Assembly: GCF_002584535.1 (NCBI RefSeq)
Contig: NZ_NUOT01000069.1
Coordinates: 30,201 to 94,200 of the forward strand
DNA length: 64,000 bases
From: Bacillus cereus
Lineage (GTDB): Bacteria; Bacillota; Bacilli; Bacillales; Bacillaceae_G
Direction of reading: 5' to 3'
This document shows positions 36,740 through 47,275 of the stretch, one piece after another. The number at the start of each line of letters is the position of its first letter. The first letter of the stretch is position 1. The translations under genes and the position numbers were made by a program. Under the pieces are notes generated by a model, which was not told the DNA's origin, searched no databases, and saw only the letters and a list, made by a program, of their open reading frames with translations.

Positions 36740-38044
36740 TTATGACTTTTCCAATTCAGTTTGTAGTTTGTTTAGTTCTTTAAAGAATGTAGGATACGAA
36801 ACTCCAACAGCTTCTGCATCTTCTAGTATTGTGTTACCATCTGCTATAGCACCCGCAATCCCAAGCATCATACCGATTCGGTGATCACTATGACTATTTA
36901 CTTTATTCCCCTTTAACGAGGACTTACCGTAAATAATCATTCCATCAGCCGTCGCTTCAATATGTACTCCTAATTTAGTTAATTCAGCTACAACTGTATC
37001 TATTCGGTTTGTTTCTTTTACTTTCAATTCATGTGCATCCTTAATAACTGTATTCCCTTCTGCTTGTGTTGCCGCCAGCGCAATGATTGGAATTTCATCA
37101 ATAAGTCTTGGGATAATATCTCCACCGATTTCAATCCCTTGAAGTGATGATGTTTCAATTGTAATATTCGCAGCTGGTTCTGACGCAGAATTATGAATAG
37201 GATGTATTTCTAAATTAGCACCCATTTTCGTAAGAACATCAATAATCCCTGTACGAGTTGGATTCATTCCAACATTTTTTAATACAAGTTTACTATTTGG
37301 AACAATCGCACCCGCAACTAAGAAAAATGCTGCTGAAGAGACATCACCTGGAACTTGGATATCCGTCCCGATTAAATGTTGCCCACCCGCAATTTTTACA
37401 GTTTTGTCCTCACGAATTACTGTAACACCAAACGCTTCAAGCATTTTTTCCGTATGGTCTCGTGAAATATGAGGTTCTGTAACAGTTGTTACACCTTCAG
37501 CCGTCAGCCCCGCGAGTAGAATGGCTGATTTCACTTGCGCGCTTGCTACAGGTGAAGTGTAGTCAATTGCTTTTAAATTTCCACCCCTTATTGTAAGTGG
37601 GGTAAATGTTCCTTCTTCTCTACCGCCAATTTTTGCTCCCATAAGCCTAAGCGGATTCGTTACGCGTTTCATTGGCCTTTTTCCAATTGATGAATCCCCT
37701 TGAATACAGGAGTGGAAAGGCGTATTTGCAAGTATTCCAGACATTAACCGTATCGTTGTACCTGAATTACCAACATCTAAAACATTTTTCGGTTCTTGTA
37801 ATCCTTCTATTCCTTTTCCAATTACAACTACTTCATCACCATTTTGCGAAATTTCTACTCCCATTTCTCTAAAACAAGAAATTGTACTTAAACAATCTTC
37901 ACCAGGTAAAAAACCCTTAATTGTTGTTTTCCCTTGTGCAATTGCTCCGAACATAACCGCACGGTGTGAGATAGATTTATCACCAGGAATTGTAATTGTC
38001 CCTCTTAATCCACTTTTGACAGTTTGTATCATTACTTCTTTCAC
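36740..38044 (-). CDS. aroA: 3-phosphoshikimate 1-carboxyvinyltransferase (EPSP synthase)
   Basis: The 434-residue protein has [13 protein letters not shown] (PEP and shikimate-3-phosphate site), [17 protein letters not shown], and the late [12 protein letters not shown] and [12 protein letters not shown] blocks of EPSP synthase. It is step six of the shikimate pathway. It is the last gene of the operon with tyrA 18 bases upstream. The start is a GTG with AGAGGGTG; a later ATG at 38032 is possible. The sequence motif NSGTT, with no Gly/Ala change, suggests class by itself cannot be told here. Confidence 0.95.
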   Translation of the reverse strand: MKEVMIQTVKSGLRGTITIPGDKSISHRAVMFGAIAQGKTTIKGFLPGEDCLSTISCFREMGVEISQNGDEVVVIGKGIEGLQEPKNVLDVGNSGTTIRLMSGILANTPFHSCIQGDSSIGKRPMKRVTNPLRLMGAKIGGREEGTFTPLTIRGGNLKAIDYTSPVASAQVKSAILLAGLTAEGVTTVTEPHISRDHTEKMLEAFGVTVIREDKTVKIAGGQHLIGTDIQVPGDVSSAAFFLVAGAIVPNSKLVLKNVGMNPTRTGIIDVLTKMGANLEIHPIHNSASEPAANITIETSSLQGIEIGGDIIPRLIDEIPIIALAATQAEGNTVIKDAHELKVKETNRIDTVVAELTKLGVHIEATADGMIIYGKSSLKGNKVNSHSDHRIGMMLGIAGAIADGNTILEDAEAVGVSYPTFFKELNKLQTELEKS

Positions 38045-38062
38045 AGTGTCACCCTCTCCCTA

Positions 38063-39172
38063 TCATATTGTTTCATACGTTTGGTACTGTTCTTTCTGAA
38101 GTACTATCGTCGCTTTTAAGCGATCTTCTTCTCTTTGGAAACTAATACGAAGCACACCAAGTAATCCTTCTCGCGCTTCTATAATTTGCAGATTTGTAAT
38201 ACTAATTTCTTCATAAGCTAAAATACTCGTAATATGAGCTAATGCCCCTACTTTATCTAAAACATCAACATATAAGTCATGGAAAGCTGGAATCGCTCCG
38301 CTTTTTCGAACGGGTAAAGAATCACGGTACTGTTTCGCATTTTCAAAGTAGTTTTGTAATTCAACAGAATCACCTACAGAAACCGTCTTGTACAGCTCTT
38401 TCATCTCACTAATCCACTCTTCTAGTAATTGTAATAAATGACTTTGATTCTGTTTTACGATATCACTCCACATTTTCGGACTGCTCGAGGCAATACGTGT
38501 AATATCCTTAAACCCACCTGCCGCAAGTTGATGGATAAGTGGATTGTCCCCTCCATGTTTTTCAACTTGTTTCACCAACCCCGCCGCAATTAGATGTGGA
38601 AAATGACTCACAATTCCGGTTACATAATCATGCTCTTCTGTATTTAATACAAGAAAATGAGATCTTGTTCCTTTTAACCAATCTTTTAATTCTTCTACTC
38701 GATGATCTGACACATGACTCCTTGGTGTTAAAATATAAAATGCATTTTCAAACAAGTGAGCCTTTGCACTTTCAACACCCGTTTTATGCGAACCTGCCAT
38801 CGGATGTCCCCCAATAAAAGCCACTCCTGCAGGTAATAGATCTTCAGCTTCATTCATAATCTTGCCCTTTGTACTACCTACATCTGTAACAATTACATCT
38901 TCACGTAAATCATATAATGCAAGCTGACGTAATAACTTTATTGTTTCTTCAACTGGAGAAGCAAAAATAATTAAATTTGCCTCTTCACAAGCAGCCTGTA
39001 AATCTCCTGCAACTTTATCAATTACATGAAATTCTTTCGCGCGCTCCATTTGTTCACTATGAATATCATAACCTGTAATCATCACTTCATGTTCCCTCTT
39101 TATTGCTAATGCAAGCGAACCACCTATTAAACCTGTCCCAATTAATACAACTTTTTTACACATTTGCCTCAT
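38063..39172 (-). CDS. tyrA: Prephenate dehydrogenase with C-terminal ACT domain
   Basis: The N-terminal NAD site reads VVLIGTGLIGGSLALAIKRE, followed by GGHPMAGSHKTG and the catalytic-domain SHFPHLIA. The C-terminal about 75 residues (LYVDVLDKVGALAHITSILA) form an ACT domain likely to sense tyrosine. It converts prephenate to 4-hydroxyphenylpyruvate. Its start overlaps the end of hisC by 17 bases, so expression is coupled. Transcription depends on the upstream tyrosine T-boxes. Confidence 0.95.
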   Translation of the reverse strand: MRQMCKKVVLIGTGLIGGSLALAIKREHEVMITGYDIHSEQMERAKEFHVIDKVAGDLQAACEEANLIIFASPVEETIKLLRQLALYDLREDVIVTDVGSTKGKIMNEAEDLLPAGVAFIGGHPMAGSHKTGVESAKAHLFENAFYILTPRSHVSDHRVEELKDWLKGTRSHFLVLNTEEHDYVTGIVSHFPHLIAAGLVKQVEKHGGDNPLIHQLAAGGFKDITRIASSSPKMWSDIVKQNQSHLLQLLEEWISEMKELYKTVSVGDSVELQNYFENAKQYRDSLPVRKSGAIPAFHDLYVDVLDKVGALAHITSILAYEEISITNLQIIEAREGLLGVLRISFQREEDRLKATIVLQKEQYQTYETI

Positions 39173-40256
39173 CTCGAAACTTATTCTTTCTATTTATAAA
39201 GTGCTGTTTTAACACTGAAATCACTCCTTCATTCTGTTCACTCGTTCCAATCGTAATCCGGACACCATTTGAAAACGGACGAATAATAAAACCTGCGTGT
39301 GCACACCGTTCATAGATTTCCTCTGCATCGTCTACTGGTAAAAAGATAAAGTTTGTTTGAGATGGATAAAACGGAATCCCATTCTCGGTACAAAAACTCT
39401 CATATCGCTCTAATCCTTCTCGATTTACACGAGCGATCTCCTTTATAAATCCATCATCATTACAAGCGATTGTTGCCGCTCTTTGCGCAAATAAAGAAAC
39501 ATTAAATGGCAAACGAACAACATTTAATTTCTCAATCAATTCTGCCTGTCCAATTGCATACCCTATGCGAAATGATGCTAAACCATATGCTTTGGAAAAT
39601 GTTCGTAATACAAGAAGGTTTTTATGTTTTTTCAATAATGGTATTGTTTCTGGAAAATCTTTCGCTGTTACATACTCATAGTACGCTTCATCAATTACAA
39701 TTAGCGCATCATCATGTACACTATTTATAAATTTATTTAATTTTCGGTCATCAATATATGTGCCCGTTGGATTATTTGGATTACAAATCCAAATTATTTT
39801 TGTCTTTTCATCTACAGTTAAAACAATTTCCTCTAAGTCATAAATCCCTTTCTTTAATGGAACTTCTCTTACTTCACAACCTTCAATCACTGCATGATGA
39901 CGATATTGCGGAAAAGTTTCTCCTGCTGTTACTACATTATCTCCCTTACAAAGTACCGCACGACTTATAATTTGAATAACTTCATCAAGTCCACTTCCGC
40001 ATAAAATTTGTTCCTTTTGAACTTGCAGTTTTTCTGCGATTGTTTGACGAAGCTCTAATGCCCCTCCATCAGGATATAAAGCATGGTCATGCCATGTTTT
40101 TTGTAATTCTTCTTTAACACGTGGTGAACAACCAAATGGATTTTCATTTGATGCTAATTTTACAAATGAATGATCCCCATATACTTCTTTCATTTGCTCC
40201 GCTGATTTGCCTGGCTTATATGGCTGTAATGATGATAATTGCTCTTTCATCTTCAT
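39156..40256 (-). CDS. hisC: Histidinol-phosphate/aromatic aminotransferase
   Basis: The protein has NENPFGCSP, WICNPNNPTGTY, VIDEAYYEY and the lysine motif LRTFSKAYGLASFRIGY of HisC. Placed in the aro operon between aroC and tyrA, it probably transaminates 4-hydroxyphenylpyruvate and phenylpyruvate as well as, or rather than, histidinol phosphate. The start at 40256 follows AAGGATGG and avoids overlapping aroC; a longer frame reaches 40289. It has 366 residues. Confidence 0.9.
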   Translation of the reverse strand: MKMKEQLSSLQPYKPGKSAEQMKEVYGDHSFVKLASNENPFGCSPRVKEELQKTWHDHALYPDGGALELRQTIAEKLQVQKEQILCGSGLDEVIQIISRAVLCKGDNVVTAGETFPQYRHHAVIEGCEVREVPLKKGIYDLEEIVLTVDEKTKIIWICNPNNPTGTYIDDRKLNKFINSVHDDALIVIDEAYYEYVTAKDFPETIPLLKKHKNLLVLRTFSKAYGLASFRIGYAIGQAELIEKLNVVRLPFNVSLFAQRAATIACNDDGFIKEIARVNREGLERYESFCTENGIPFYPSQTNFIFLPVDDAEEIYERCAHAGFIIRPFSNGVRITIGTSEQNEGVISVLKQHFINRKNKFRDEANV

Positions 40257-40272
40257 TTGTAATCCATCCTTT

Positions 40273-41445
40273 TTAAAATTCTTTTGCATATTTGTTATGC
40301 TGCGTTATATTTTGCTTGATTAATTCCATGCGATCTTTTCCGAATTGTTCAACTAATGCATCCGCAAGTTCCCATGCAACAACAGCCTCTGCAACAACAC
40401 TTGCAGCTGGTACTGCACAGCTGTCAGATCGTTCAATACTTGCTTGGAATGCTTCTTTCGTATCAATATCTACACTCGCCAGTGGTTTATATAATGTAGG
40501 AATCGGCTTCATTACACCTCTTACTACAATTGGCATTCCTGTAGTCATACCACCTTCTAATCCACCTGCATGATTCGTTTTTCTCGTATATCCTCTTTCT
40601 TCGTCCCATAGAATTTCATCATGTACAGAACTTCCTGGCTGCCTTGCCGCCTCAAATCCAATCCCGATTTCAGCACCTTTAAAAGCATTAATACTCATAA
40701 TTGCTCCTGCAAGCTTTGCATCTAATTTTCGATCGTAATGGACGTAACTTCCAACGCCAATTGGCATTCCTTCCGCAATGACTTCTACAATTCCGCCAAT
40801 TGAATCACCGTTTGCTTTCGCAGTATCAATCGCATCCATCATTGTTTGTTCTACCTCTTTATCTAAACAACGAACAGACGAATTTTCTGTGATTGTTTGA
40901 ATTTCTTCTATTGATAACTGCCCTACATGACTTGCTTTGACACCGCCAATTTCAAGAACATGCCCAGCGATCTGTACATCTAATTCTTTTAAAACTTGCT
41001 TTGCAACTGCACCAGCTGCTACTCTTACGGTTGTTTCCCTTGCAGAAGAGCGCTCTAGAACATTTCGTATATCACGGTGCCCATACTTAATTGCACCGTT
41101 TAAATCTGCATGTCCCGGACGTGGTTTTGTAATCGTGCGTTTCATTTCTTTACTTTCTTGCTCAGAAATCGGTTCAGCTCCCATTACTTTCGTCCAATGT
41201 TTGAAGTCATCATTTTTTACGATTAATGTAATTGGGGAACCAAGTGTCACTCCGTGGCGTACACCACTTACAATCTCTACTGTATCTGTTTCAATTTGCA
41301 TGCGTCTCCCGCGACCATGGCCTTTTTGTCTTCTTAATAATTCCTTATTAATATGTTCTGCTTGTAACGATAACCCTGCAGGTACACCTTCTAAAATAAC
41401 AGTTAACTGTGGACCATGTGATTCTCCAGCTGTAATGTATCTCAT
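40273..41445 (-). CDS. aroC: Chorismate synthase
   Basis: The 390-residue protein starts [20 protein letters not shown] and has [15 protein letters not shown], the FMN-site [17 protein letters not shown] and [16 protein letters not shown], all chorismate synthase signatures. It makes chorismate from EPSP. The start at 41445 follows AAAGGGG; the extra upstream 17 codons fall in the T-box leader. It is the first gene after the internal T-box at 41472. Confidence 0.95.
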   Translation of the reverse strand: MRYITAGESHGPQLTVILEGVPAGLSLQAEHINKELLRRQKGHGRGRRMQIETDTVEIVSGVRHGVTLGSPITLIVKNDDFKHWTKVMGAEPISEQESKEMKRTITKPRPGHADLNGAIKYGHRDIRNVLERSSARETTVRVAAGAVAKQVLKELDVQIAGHVLEIGGVKASHVGQLSIEEIQTITENSSVRCLDKEVEQTMMDAIDTAKANGDSIGGIVEVIAEGMPIGVGSYVHYDRKLDAKLAGAIMSINAFKGAEIGIGFEAARQPGSSVHDEILWDEERGYTRKTNHAGGLEGGMTTGMPIVVRGVMKPIPTLYKPLASVDIDTKEAFQASIERSDSCAVPAASVVAEAVVAWELADALVEQFGKDRMELIKQNITQHNKYAKEF

Positions 41446-41471
41446 TTCTCTTACCCCTTTATTATTTTTTT

Positions 41472-41722
41472 GTACAAAAAAGTCCCTACTGAGCAATCAG
41501 TAGGGACGATTATTATCGCGGTACCACCCTAATTGTAGACTACCTTCGTCTACCTCTTATCATTTTTAACGATTTATAAAACCGTCTTTCCCTTCGTAAA
41601 GACCATGATCTTTACTACGAAAAAGATGCTCTAGGGCTGTAATTCATGCTTATCTTTGTACTGATTCTCAGCGTCCATCAGCTCTCTATAAACAGGGAGA
41701 TAAGCACTACTGTTTCCCTTTC
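41472..41722 (-). promoter_or_regulatory. Tyrosine T-box leader 1 (upstream of aroC)
   Basis: It carries the T-box AGGGTGGTACCGCG (minus strand; 41517-41530), a terminator stem GTCCCTACTGA... (41482-41507) and T run. In Stem I, GAATTACAGCCC places UAC at 41639-41641 as the specifier, a tyrosine codon. It sits between the DAHP synthase gene and aroC, so it controls the distal four genes separately. Confidence 0.9.
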
Positions 41723-41742
41723 AACGCATATTCAATATGAAA

Positions 41743-42819
41743 TTAAGATAATTTATTTTTGAATCCTTTTAACTCTTCCATGAATTTATGGAACTCTGGA
41801 ATATCCATTTGTTGTGCAGAATCAGATAATGCAACTGCTGGATCCGGATGTACCTCAGCCATTACTGCGTCTGCTCCAATTGCCAGTGCCGCTTTTGCAG
41901 TAGGTAATAATAAATCTCTGCGTCCTGTAGAATGTGTTACATCTACGACAACTGGTAAATGTGTTTCTTTCTTTAAAATTGGCACTGCTGAAATATCTAA
42001 CGTATTACGCGTCGCTCTTTCGTATGTGCGGATACCACGCTCACATAGAATAATTTGATCATTCCCTTGCGCGATAATGTATTCAGCTGCATGAATGAAT
42101 TCGTCAATTGTTGCTGCTAAACCACGTTTTAATAACACTGGTTTATTTACTTTACCTACAGCTCTTAGTAAATCGAAGTTTTGCATGTTTCGTGCTCCAA
42201 CTTGAATGACATCAACGTAATCAAGAGCCATCTCTACATCGTTTGGATTTAAAATTTCACTAATAATCGCTAAATCGAATTCATCAGCTACTTGACGTAA
42301 AATTTGTAAGCCTTCAATCCCTAATCCTTGGAAGTCGTATGGTGATGTTCTCGGTTTGAAAGCACCACCGCGCATTAATTTTAATCCTTGTTCTTTCATC
42401 GCTTGCCCTACTTGGCGAACTTGCTCTAAGCTTTCTACAGCACAAGGCCCCATAATGAACGTTTGCTTTCCATTTCCTAATAATTCACCTTTTACATCAA
42501 CAATTGTATTTTCTTTTTTCTTTTTACGTGAAACAAGTAACGCTTTACGATTGTCATCCTCCTGCAATTCTAAGCTTGCTTTGAAAATTGTTTTGAAAAT
42601 GTGTTGAACTGTTGAAGTTTCGAATGGACCTTCATTATGTTCCGCAATCATATCCAGTACTTCACGCTCACGAACTGGATCAAAACGTTTCGTACCTTGC
42701 ACTTGTTTTTGTTTTCCAATCTTTTGAACGATTTCTCCACGTTTATTTAACAGTTGTAATAATTGTAAATTGATTTCATCCACCTGTTTACGTAATTGTT
42801 CTAACTCATGATTTGCCAT
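41743..42819 (-). CDS. aroA(G): Bifunctional DAHP synthase / chorismate mutase
   Basis: The N-terminal about 90 residues are an AroQ-type chorismate mutase ([33 protein letters not shown]); the C-terminal part is DAHP synthase type I-beta ([64 protein letters not shown]). It makes the first shikimate intermediate and the N-terminal mutase also gives feedback sensitivity to prephenate or chorismate. AAAAGGAGG precedes the ATG. First gene of the operon, after two T-boxes. Confidence 0.93.
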   Translation of the reverse strand: MANHELEQLRKQVDEINLQLLQLLNKRGEIVQKIGKQKQVQGTKRFDPVREREVLDMIAEHNEGPFETSTVQHIFKTIFKASLELQEDDNRKALLVSRKKKKENTIVDVKGELLGNGKQTFIMGPCAVESLEQVRQVGQAMKEQGLKLMRGGAFKPRTSPYDFQGLGIEGLQILRQVADEFDLAIISEILNPNDVEMALDYVDVIQVGARNMQNFDLLRAVGKVNKPVLLKRGLAATIDEFIHAAEYIIAQGNDQIILCERGIRTYERATRNTLDISAVPILKKETHLPVVVDVTHSTGRRDLLLPTAKAALAIGADAVMAEVHPDPAVALSDSAQQMDIPEFHKFMEELKGFKNKLS

Positions 42820-42934
42820 TTTAAAATCCTCCTTTTAATGTTTAAAACTATTTGAAGAGAATAAAAATTCCCTATTTTCTGAATTAAAATTCTATAAAAA
42901 CTTATTGTGAGATCGATTCCGCCTTTTTTGTGTA

Positions 42935-43185
42935 CAAAAAATCCCTACTGATCTACTCAGTAGGGACGATATTTATCGCGGTACCACCCTAGTTGTAGAC
43001 TACTTTCGTCTACCTCTCTTCACTGTTAACGATCGTTTGACCGTCTTTCCCTTCATAAAGACTATCATCTTTACTACGAAAAAGATGCTCCAGGACTGTA
43101 ATTCGCACTTGTTTTTGTACTGGTTCACACCAACCACCAGCTCTCTGTTACAGGGAAACAACTACTACTTCTTTTCCTTTCACTG
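42935..43185 (-). promoter_or_regulatory. Tyrosine T-box leader 2 (proximal of tandem pair)
   Basis: T-box AGGGTGGTACCGCG at 42977-42990, terminator stem around 42941-42967 with T6, Stem I apical loop AGAGAGCTGGTGGTTGG. Specifier in GAATTACAGTCC is UAC (43098-43100), tyrosine. It immediately precedes the DAHP synthase gene. Confidence 0.9.
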
Positions 43186-43222
43186 CATGTAATATTCAAT
43201 TTTCAAGTTGGACCACAAAAAT

Positions 43223-43475
43223 ACAAAAAGTCCCTACTGATCCAATCAGTAGGGACGATATTTATCGCGGTACCACCCTAGTTGTAGACTACTTTCATCT
43301 ACCTCTCTTCACTGTTAACGATCATTTGACCGCTTTTCCTTCATAAAGAACATATATCTTTACTCGAAAAAGATGCTCCAAGACTGTAATTCATGAGTAT
43401 CCCTGTACTGATTCACACCAACCATCAGCTCTCTGTTACAGTAAGATCTTCACTACTGTGATCTCTTCATTGCAC
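43223..43475 (-). promoter_or_regulatory. Tyrosine T-box leader 3 (distal of tandem pair)
   Basis: T-box at 43266-43279, terminator stem 43229-43256, specifier in GAATTACAGTCT is UAC (43086-linked leader is separate; here 43386-43388). It is the first leader transcribed. It resembles leader 2 closely, so the pair probably arose by tandem duplication. Confidence 0.9.
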
Positions 43476-43519
43476 TTTGTTTATTCAAATGTTTGTGAAA
43501 TTGAATAAGTATGATTCGT

Positions 43520-43549
43520 ATTATAGAATGCTTTTTAAAATACTGTCAA
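43520..43549 (-). promoter_or_regulatory. Promoter of the aro operon
   Basis: Minus strand TTGACA (43549-43544), 18 bases, TATAAT (43525-43520). The consensus elements lie about 45 bases before T-box 3 and just after the SIR2 gene stop. Confidence 0.75.
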
Positions 43550-43593
43550 TACTTTTTTAGTTATTTTTTTAAAATTCCACTCTTTCCCCACTA

Positions 43594-46500
43594 TCAATCT
43601 TGTAAATTTGTCATCACAAGTCCAATACGAATCATTTCGTTTTGAATAGATATTAATAATTGTTTCTCCACTTGGTAATCTGTTAACAATTGTTTAATCT
43701 CAATGATTTCATTTTCAAAAGAATTTGCCTCATGAAGGTTTTGCAGTAGCGAAAAAAATAATTCACCATAGGTTTCCACATGATATTTCATGTTATTTTT
43801 CTTTTCCAAAATAGCCAAAAATAGTTGTTTCATTTCCGCTTGGTCGTAACGTTCTGATATGGGAGAGAAACGAGTAAGAATTGTTTGTATTCCGTTTTCT
43901 GCAACTTCATCCATATATAATACAAAACGTAAAAACATGACATATTCTCTACCAGTTACAGAACTCATTTTTGGACGTTCCATTAAAAAACCAGCTAACC
44001 AAGCCTCCCAAAATTTTTGTTGTTCTCTTACGCTTAATGTTTTCACATAATAACATAAGTATTCCATAAACTTAATTTTGTCATTTTCCGTTTCCTGTAT
44101 AAAAAGTGGATATAACCAATCGGCTCGTTGATCCCAATATAATACACATTTAATAAAAACAAAGCTGAGCCACTTTAAAAATACTTTCTTTGTATGTGGA
44201 TGTAATACATATAAATGTTCGACTGCATATTCAATATATCGCTTTATCTCTGTAAATAGCGGTAAATTTATTTGTGTATAGCAAAGGCCTGACCATGCAT
44301 ATTTTATTACCCTATCTTGTTTTTTTAAGTCGAGATAAGGTAGCAAATTTTTTCTACACCATTGTTTCTCAATATGGTACAAAAATGTTATGTCTGCCGT
44401 TAATCGTGCAAGCATGAAATGTGTACTCTGTGACAACGTTCGCATTTGTTCTTCAAATAAAAACAAGTATTCGTGAATGTTCCGATCGTATAAGTGATCA
44501 TATGCTAGCAGCTTTAATAATACTGACGTCATCTTTCCAATAGGATGTTGAATAGACTCATTATAAAAGTCATGTTCCCCTATCTTGAAATTCGGATCAC
44601 TTTTCATTACTTGGGGAAATAAAGAAAAGGCAAAACGTTTCACAACACGTATACTATCCTCTTGAAATTCTTCTAATCGATTGCTGATTTCATAAAGAAA
44701 ACTACTAATTAACCATTGAAAAGATGTATTCCTTACAAATTGTTGTAAGAGTGGAATAATTTTTTGTATCTGTTGATTAGTAAGCTTTCGATTATTCCCC
44801 CATGCCCTAATACAGACAAACCATACTTCATTACTTACCATACTTTCCCCTACTAATTGATAAGCAAGCGAAATACTCCACTCTGTATTCAATTTACATG
44901 CTTTTGATAACATTTCTAAAAAATGACGCTGTTCAAAAATACCGTCATGAGAAAAGAGCTTAACTTGTTTCATCATTTCATGCTCTTTCAATTGCAATAA
45001 CCCATCAGCAGTTACGTTACATGTAATGCTTTGTACAGCATCCTCTACTCGCTTTTCACCATAACTCTCTGGAGAAAAATGCGGATGTTTTTGTTTCATT
45101 TTTTTATATGCTTGTACTGTACAATTACCATTCGGATCACATGTGTATAGTAAATCCATAACAAGACAAGCATCAAAAGCTCTCTCATTAACAAGGTGTT
45201 TCATCACCCTTTGTAACACCTCTTGTTTACTTTGTTCCGAAGCACAGGAATAATGCTTCTTTAAAAAATTAAATACTTCATGCCTATATGTAACATGTAA
45301 AAGTAAATTTTGTTCTAGCAACCATTTGACTTTTTCATCGTCAGTTGCAAATGAATTTTCACTCATTGCCTCTACCGCAATTCGTTTTTGTAATATACTA
45401 TCTGTTTCAATCATTTGAGCGATATAGTAGTTTGCCTTTCTCTTATGATTCGCACATAAATATGCGAGGGATTCTTTTACAATACGAATTAAAAATGTAA
45501 AATCTTTTGGCTGTAAATCATGTTCAGAAAACTCGACTCTATTATATGTCACACCGTCCTTTTTCTCTAATGCAGCCTGTCTTAAAAATAACATTTGGAT
45601 TTTTTCTAATCCCATAACCATAATTTGGTCAGCAAAATATGCGATATGCGGTTTCATTCTCTCATCCCAAATCTGTTGTACAAATGAAAATACAGGAACT
45701 GGCAAACGACTTGTTTCCTCTAATTCAATCGAATCCTGCATATCGTGTTCCCATCTTCTGACACGTTTTAATTTAATCTTTCCATCCAAAATAAACGCCA
45801 ACAATAAGATGAAAATTTCTTTATGTTCAGGGAAAGAACATCTATGTAACAAATGTGAAACAAGTTCTATAGAACTGCTATTTTTTTCTGCTGTTTCTAG
45901 TAAAAGTAATGTCCATTTTGCAAATAATAGCGGTTCAACCTGCTCTTTTGTTTCGTTTAAATACGTACAAATGGTTCGCCATAACAAAGGAGAAATTTTT
46001 GAGTGATTTTTATAAATAAGCTGAAATAATTCTTTTTGATGACTAAAAAGAAATTGTTCGACAAGCCAATCGGCCAGCAATTCATCCTCTTCATTATGAA
46101 TGGTGGAAAGTAAAAATAAATTTTGGAGTTTCCCTTCTGCCTCTAACCATTCTACCCACTCGTAATCACGAGCAAATTCTATAAAATACCGGAGTGTTTC
46201 GATCTTTTTTACTGATTGCTTTATATATGATAATTGCTCTTGTTCAACTGATGGTGGAACTGTCACAATATCACGAATCCGCATTCTTTTTGTAATATAG
46301 TTATCCCCCATTAATTCAGCCCAGCGCCTCACAGCTTGCACAAGTGCCTGATGATTGTTCACCTTATTTGGATAAACAATGGGGCGTACTCCCAAATGCT
46401 CCCAATGATATGTATTATCTCCTTGAGCAACAAATGCATAACGTCTTGTACTCGGTGGTAAACCTGTTGCTAAATATTTCATAACAGGATCATTATGGCT

Positions 46501-47088
46501 ATATCCGATGAATAGTACCGTATAATTCGAAAATAAATCAACTAAAAATCTTCTTGCCCATCCCTCTGTTAAGTAAGCCCTTCCAAAATCACCGTCCGTT
46601 AATATTAAATTTTCTTTCTCCTGCTCTATATTGCCATGTATATATGCTAAACCTTTGAACGCTCTACCTGTTGGAAGTGCAGGTGCGTAATATATATTAA
46701 TATCTCGATTCATTTGTCTAATTACACTTGTAAAATGTTGATCAAAATTTGTAGTGACGATGCGAACATCAATGTCATCTGAAAAAAGCCGCGGAATGGC
46801 ATAGTGTAATGGATTCGGCTTTGAATCTTTCACATCAACAAGATCTTGTGCAACTTGATGTACATCTTTCGTCTTCGCAACTTTTCCAAGATAATAATCA
46901 TGCGGTTCGTTTTTTTCACGCTTTTCAACGTATAAAGTTTCCGCAATTTCATCAACTAAATCATCGAAATTTGGTAAGTTTGATTTCCCTTTCATAGAAA
47001 CCCCTGCTCCGACAAATAATACAAGCCTTCCTTGCTCAAGATTATCAAATAGTTCATCTGGAATTTCTACTTCTGAAGTAATCCACAT
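43594..47088 (-). CDS. Large SIR2-domain protein, defence-associated sirtuin candidate
   Basis: The 1164-residue protein starts with a SIR2-like domain (about 1-275): FVGAGVS at 26-31, TTNFD at 112-116, YIHG with His151, and LFIGYSHNDPVM at 192-203. Asn114 and His151 correspond to the NAD-cleaving pair of DSR/ThsA sirtuins. The remaining about 880 residues are helical, without membrane segments or known catalytic motifs; a DUF4020-like region is possible. Relatives kill or arrest phage-infected cells by depleting NAD+. GGGGGGATCC precedes the ATG. It is a single gene with its own strand neighbours unrelated. Confidence 0.85.
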   Translation of the reverse strand: MWITSEVEIPDELFDNLEQGRLVLFVGAGVSMKGKSNLPNFDDLVDEIAETLYVEKREKNEPHDYYLGKVAKTKDVHQVAQDLVDVKDSKPNPLHYAIPRLFSDDIDVRIVTTNFDQHFTSVIRQMNRDINIYYAPALPTGRAFKGLAYIHGNIEQEKENLILTDGDFGRAYLTEGWARRFLVDLFSNYTVLFIGYSHNDPVMKYLATGLPPSTRRYAFVAQGDNTYHWEHLGVRPIVYPNKVNNHQALVQAVRRWAELMGDNYITKRMRIRDIVTVPPSVEQEQLSYIKQSVKKIETLRYFIEFARDYEWVEWLEAEGKLQNLFLLSTIHNEEDELLADWLVEQFLFSHQKELFQLIYKNHSKISPLLWRTICTYLNETKEQVEPLLFAKWTLLLLETAEKNSSSIELVSHLLHRCSFPEHKEIFILLLAFILDGKIKLKRVRRWEHDMQDSIELEETSRLPVPVFSFVQQIWDERMKPHIAYFADQIMVMGLEKIQMLFLRQAALEKKDGVTYNRVEFSEHDLQPKDFTFLIRIVKESLAYLCANHKRKANYYIAQMIETDSILQKRIAVEAMSENSFATDDEKVKWLLEQNLLLHVTYRHEVFNFLKKHYSCASEQSKQEVLQRVMKHLVNERAFDACLVMDLLYTCDPNGNCTVQAYKKMKQKHPHFSPESYGEKRVEDAVQSITCNVTADGLLQLKEHEMMKQVKLFSHDGIFEQRHFLEMLSKACKLNTEWSISLAYQLVGESMVSNEVWFVCIRAWGNNRKLTNQQIQKIIPLLQQFVRNTSFQWLISSFLYEISNRLEEFQEDSIRVVKRFAFSLFPQVMKSDPNFKIGEHDFYNESIQHPIGKMTSVLLKLLAYDHLYDRNIHEYLFLFEEQMRTLSQSTHFMLARLTADITFLYHIEKQWCRKNLLPYLDLKKQDRVIKYAWSGLCYTQINLPLFTEIKRYIEYAVEHLYVLHPHTKKVFLKWLSFVFIKCVLYWDQRADWLYPLFIQETENDKIKFMEYLCYYVKTLSVREQQKFWEAWLAGFLMERPKMSSVTGREYVMFLRFVLYMDEVAENGIQTILTRFSPISERYDQAEMKQLFLAILEKKNNMKYHVETYGELFFSLLQNLHEANSFENEIIEIKQLLTDYQVEKQLLISIQNEMIRIGLVMTNLQD

Positions 47089-47275
47089 CTGGATCCCCCC
47101 TTACCTAAAAATGTCATATACTCTCATTTTACTATAACATTTTTTGTTTATTTTTTTAATATTTCGACAAGATGTTTAACATGAAAAAAATTTTTTTACA
47201 CTCATGTACATACATAAGGAATGTATGAACTTCTTGTTTTATACCAAAACTATGTAAAAACAGGAGGTGTGCACT

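Noticed and set aside
40937-41503. 188-codon frame opposite aroC
   Set aside because: Complement of chorismate synthase core motifs; shadow frame.
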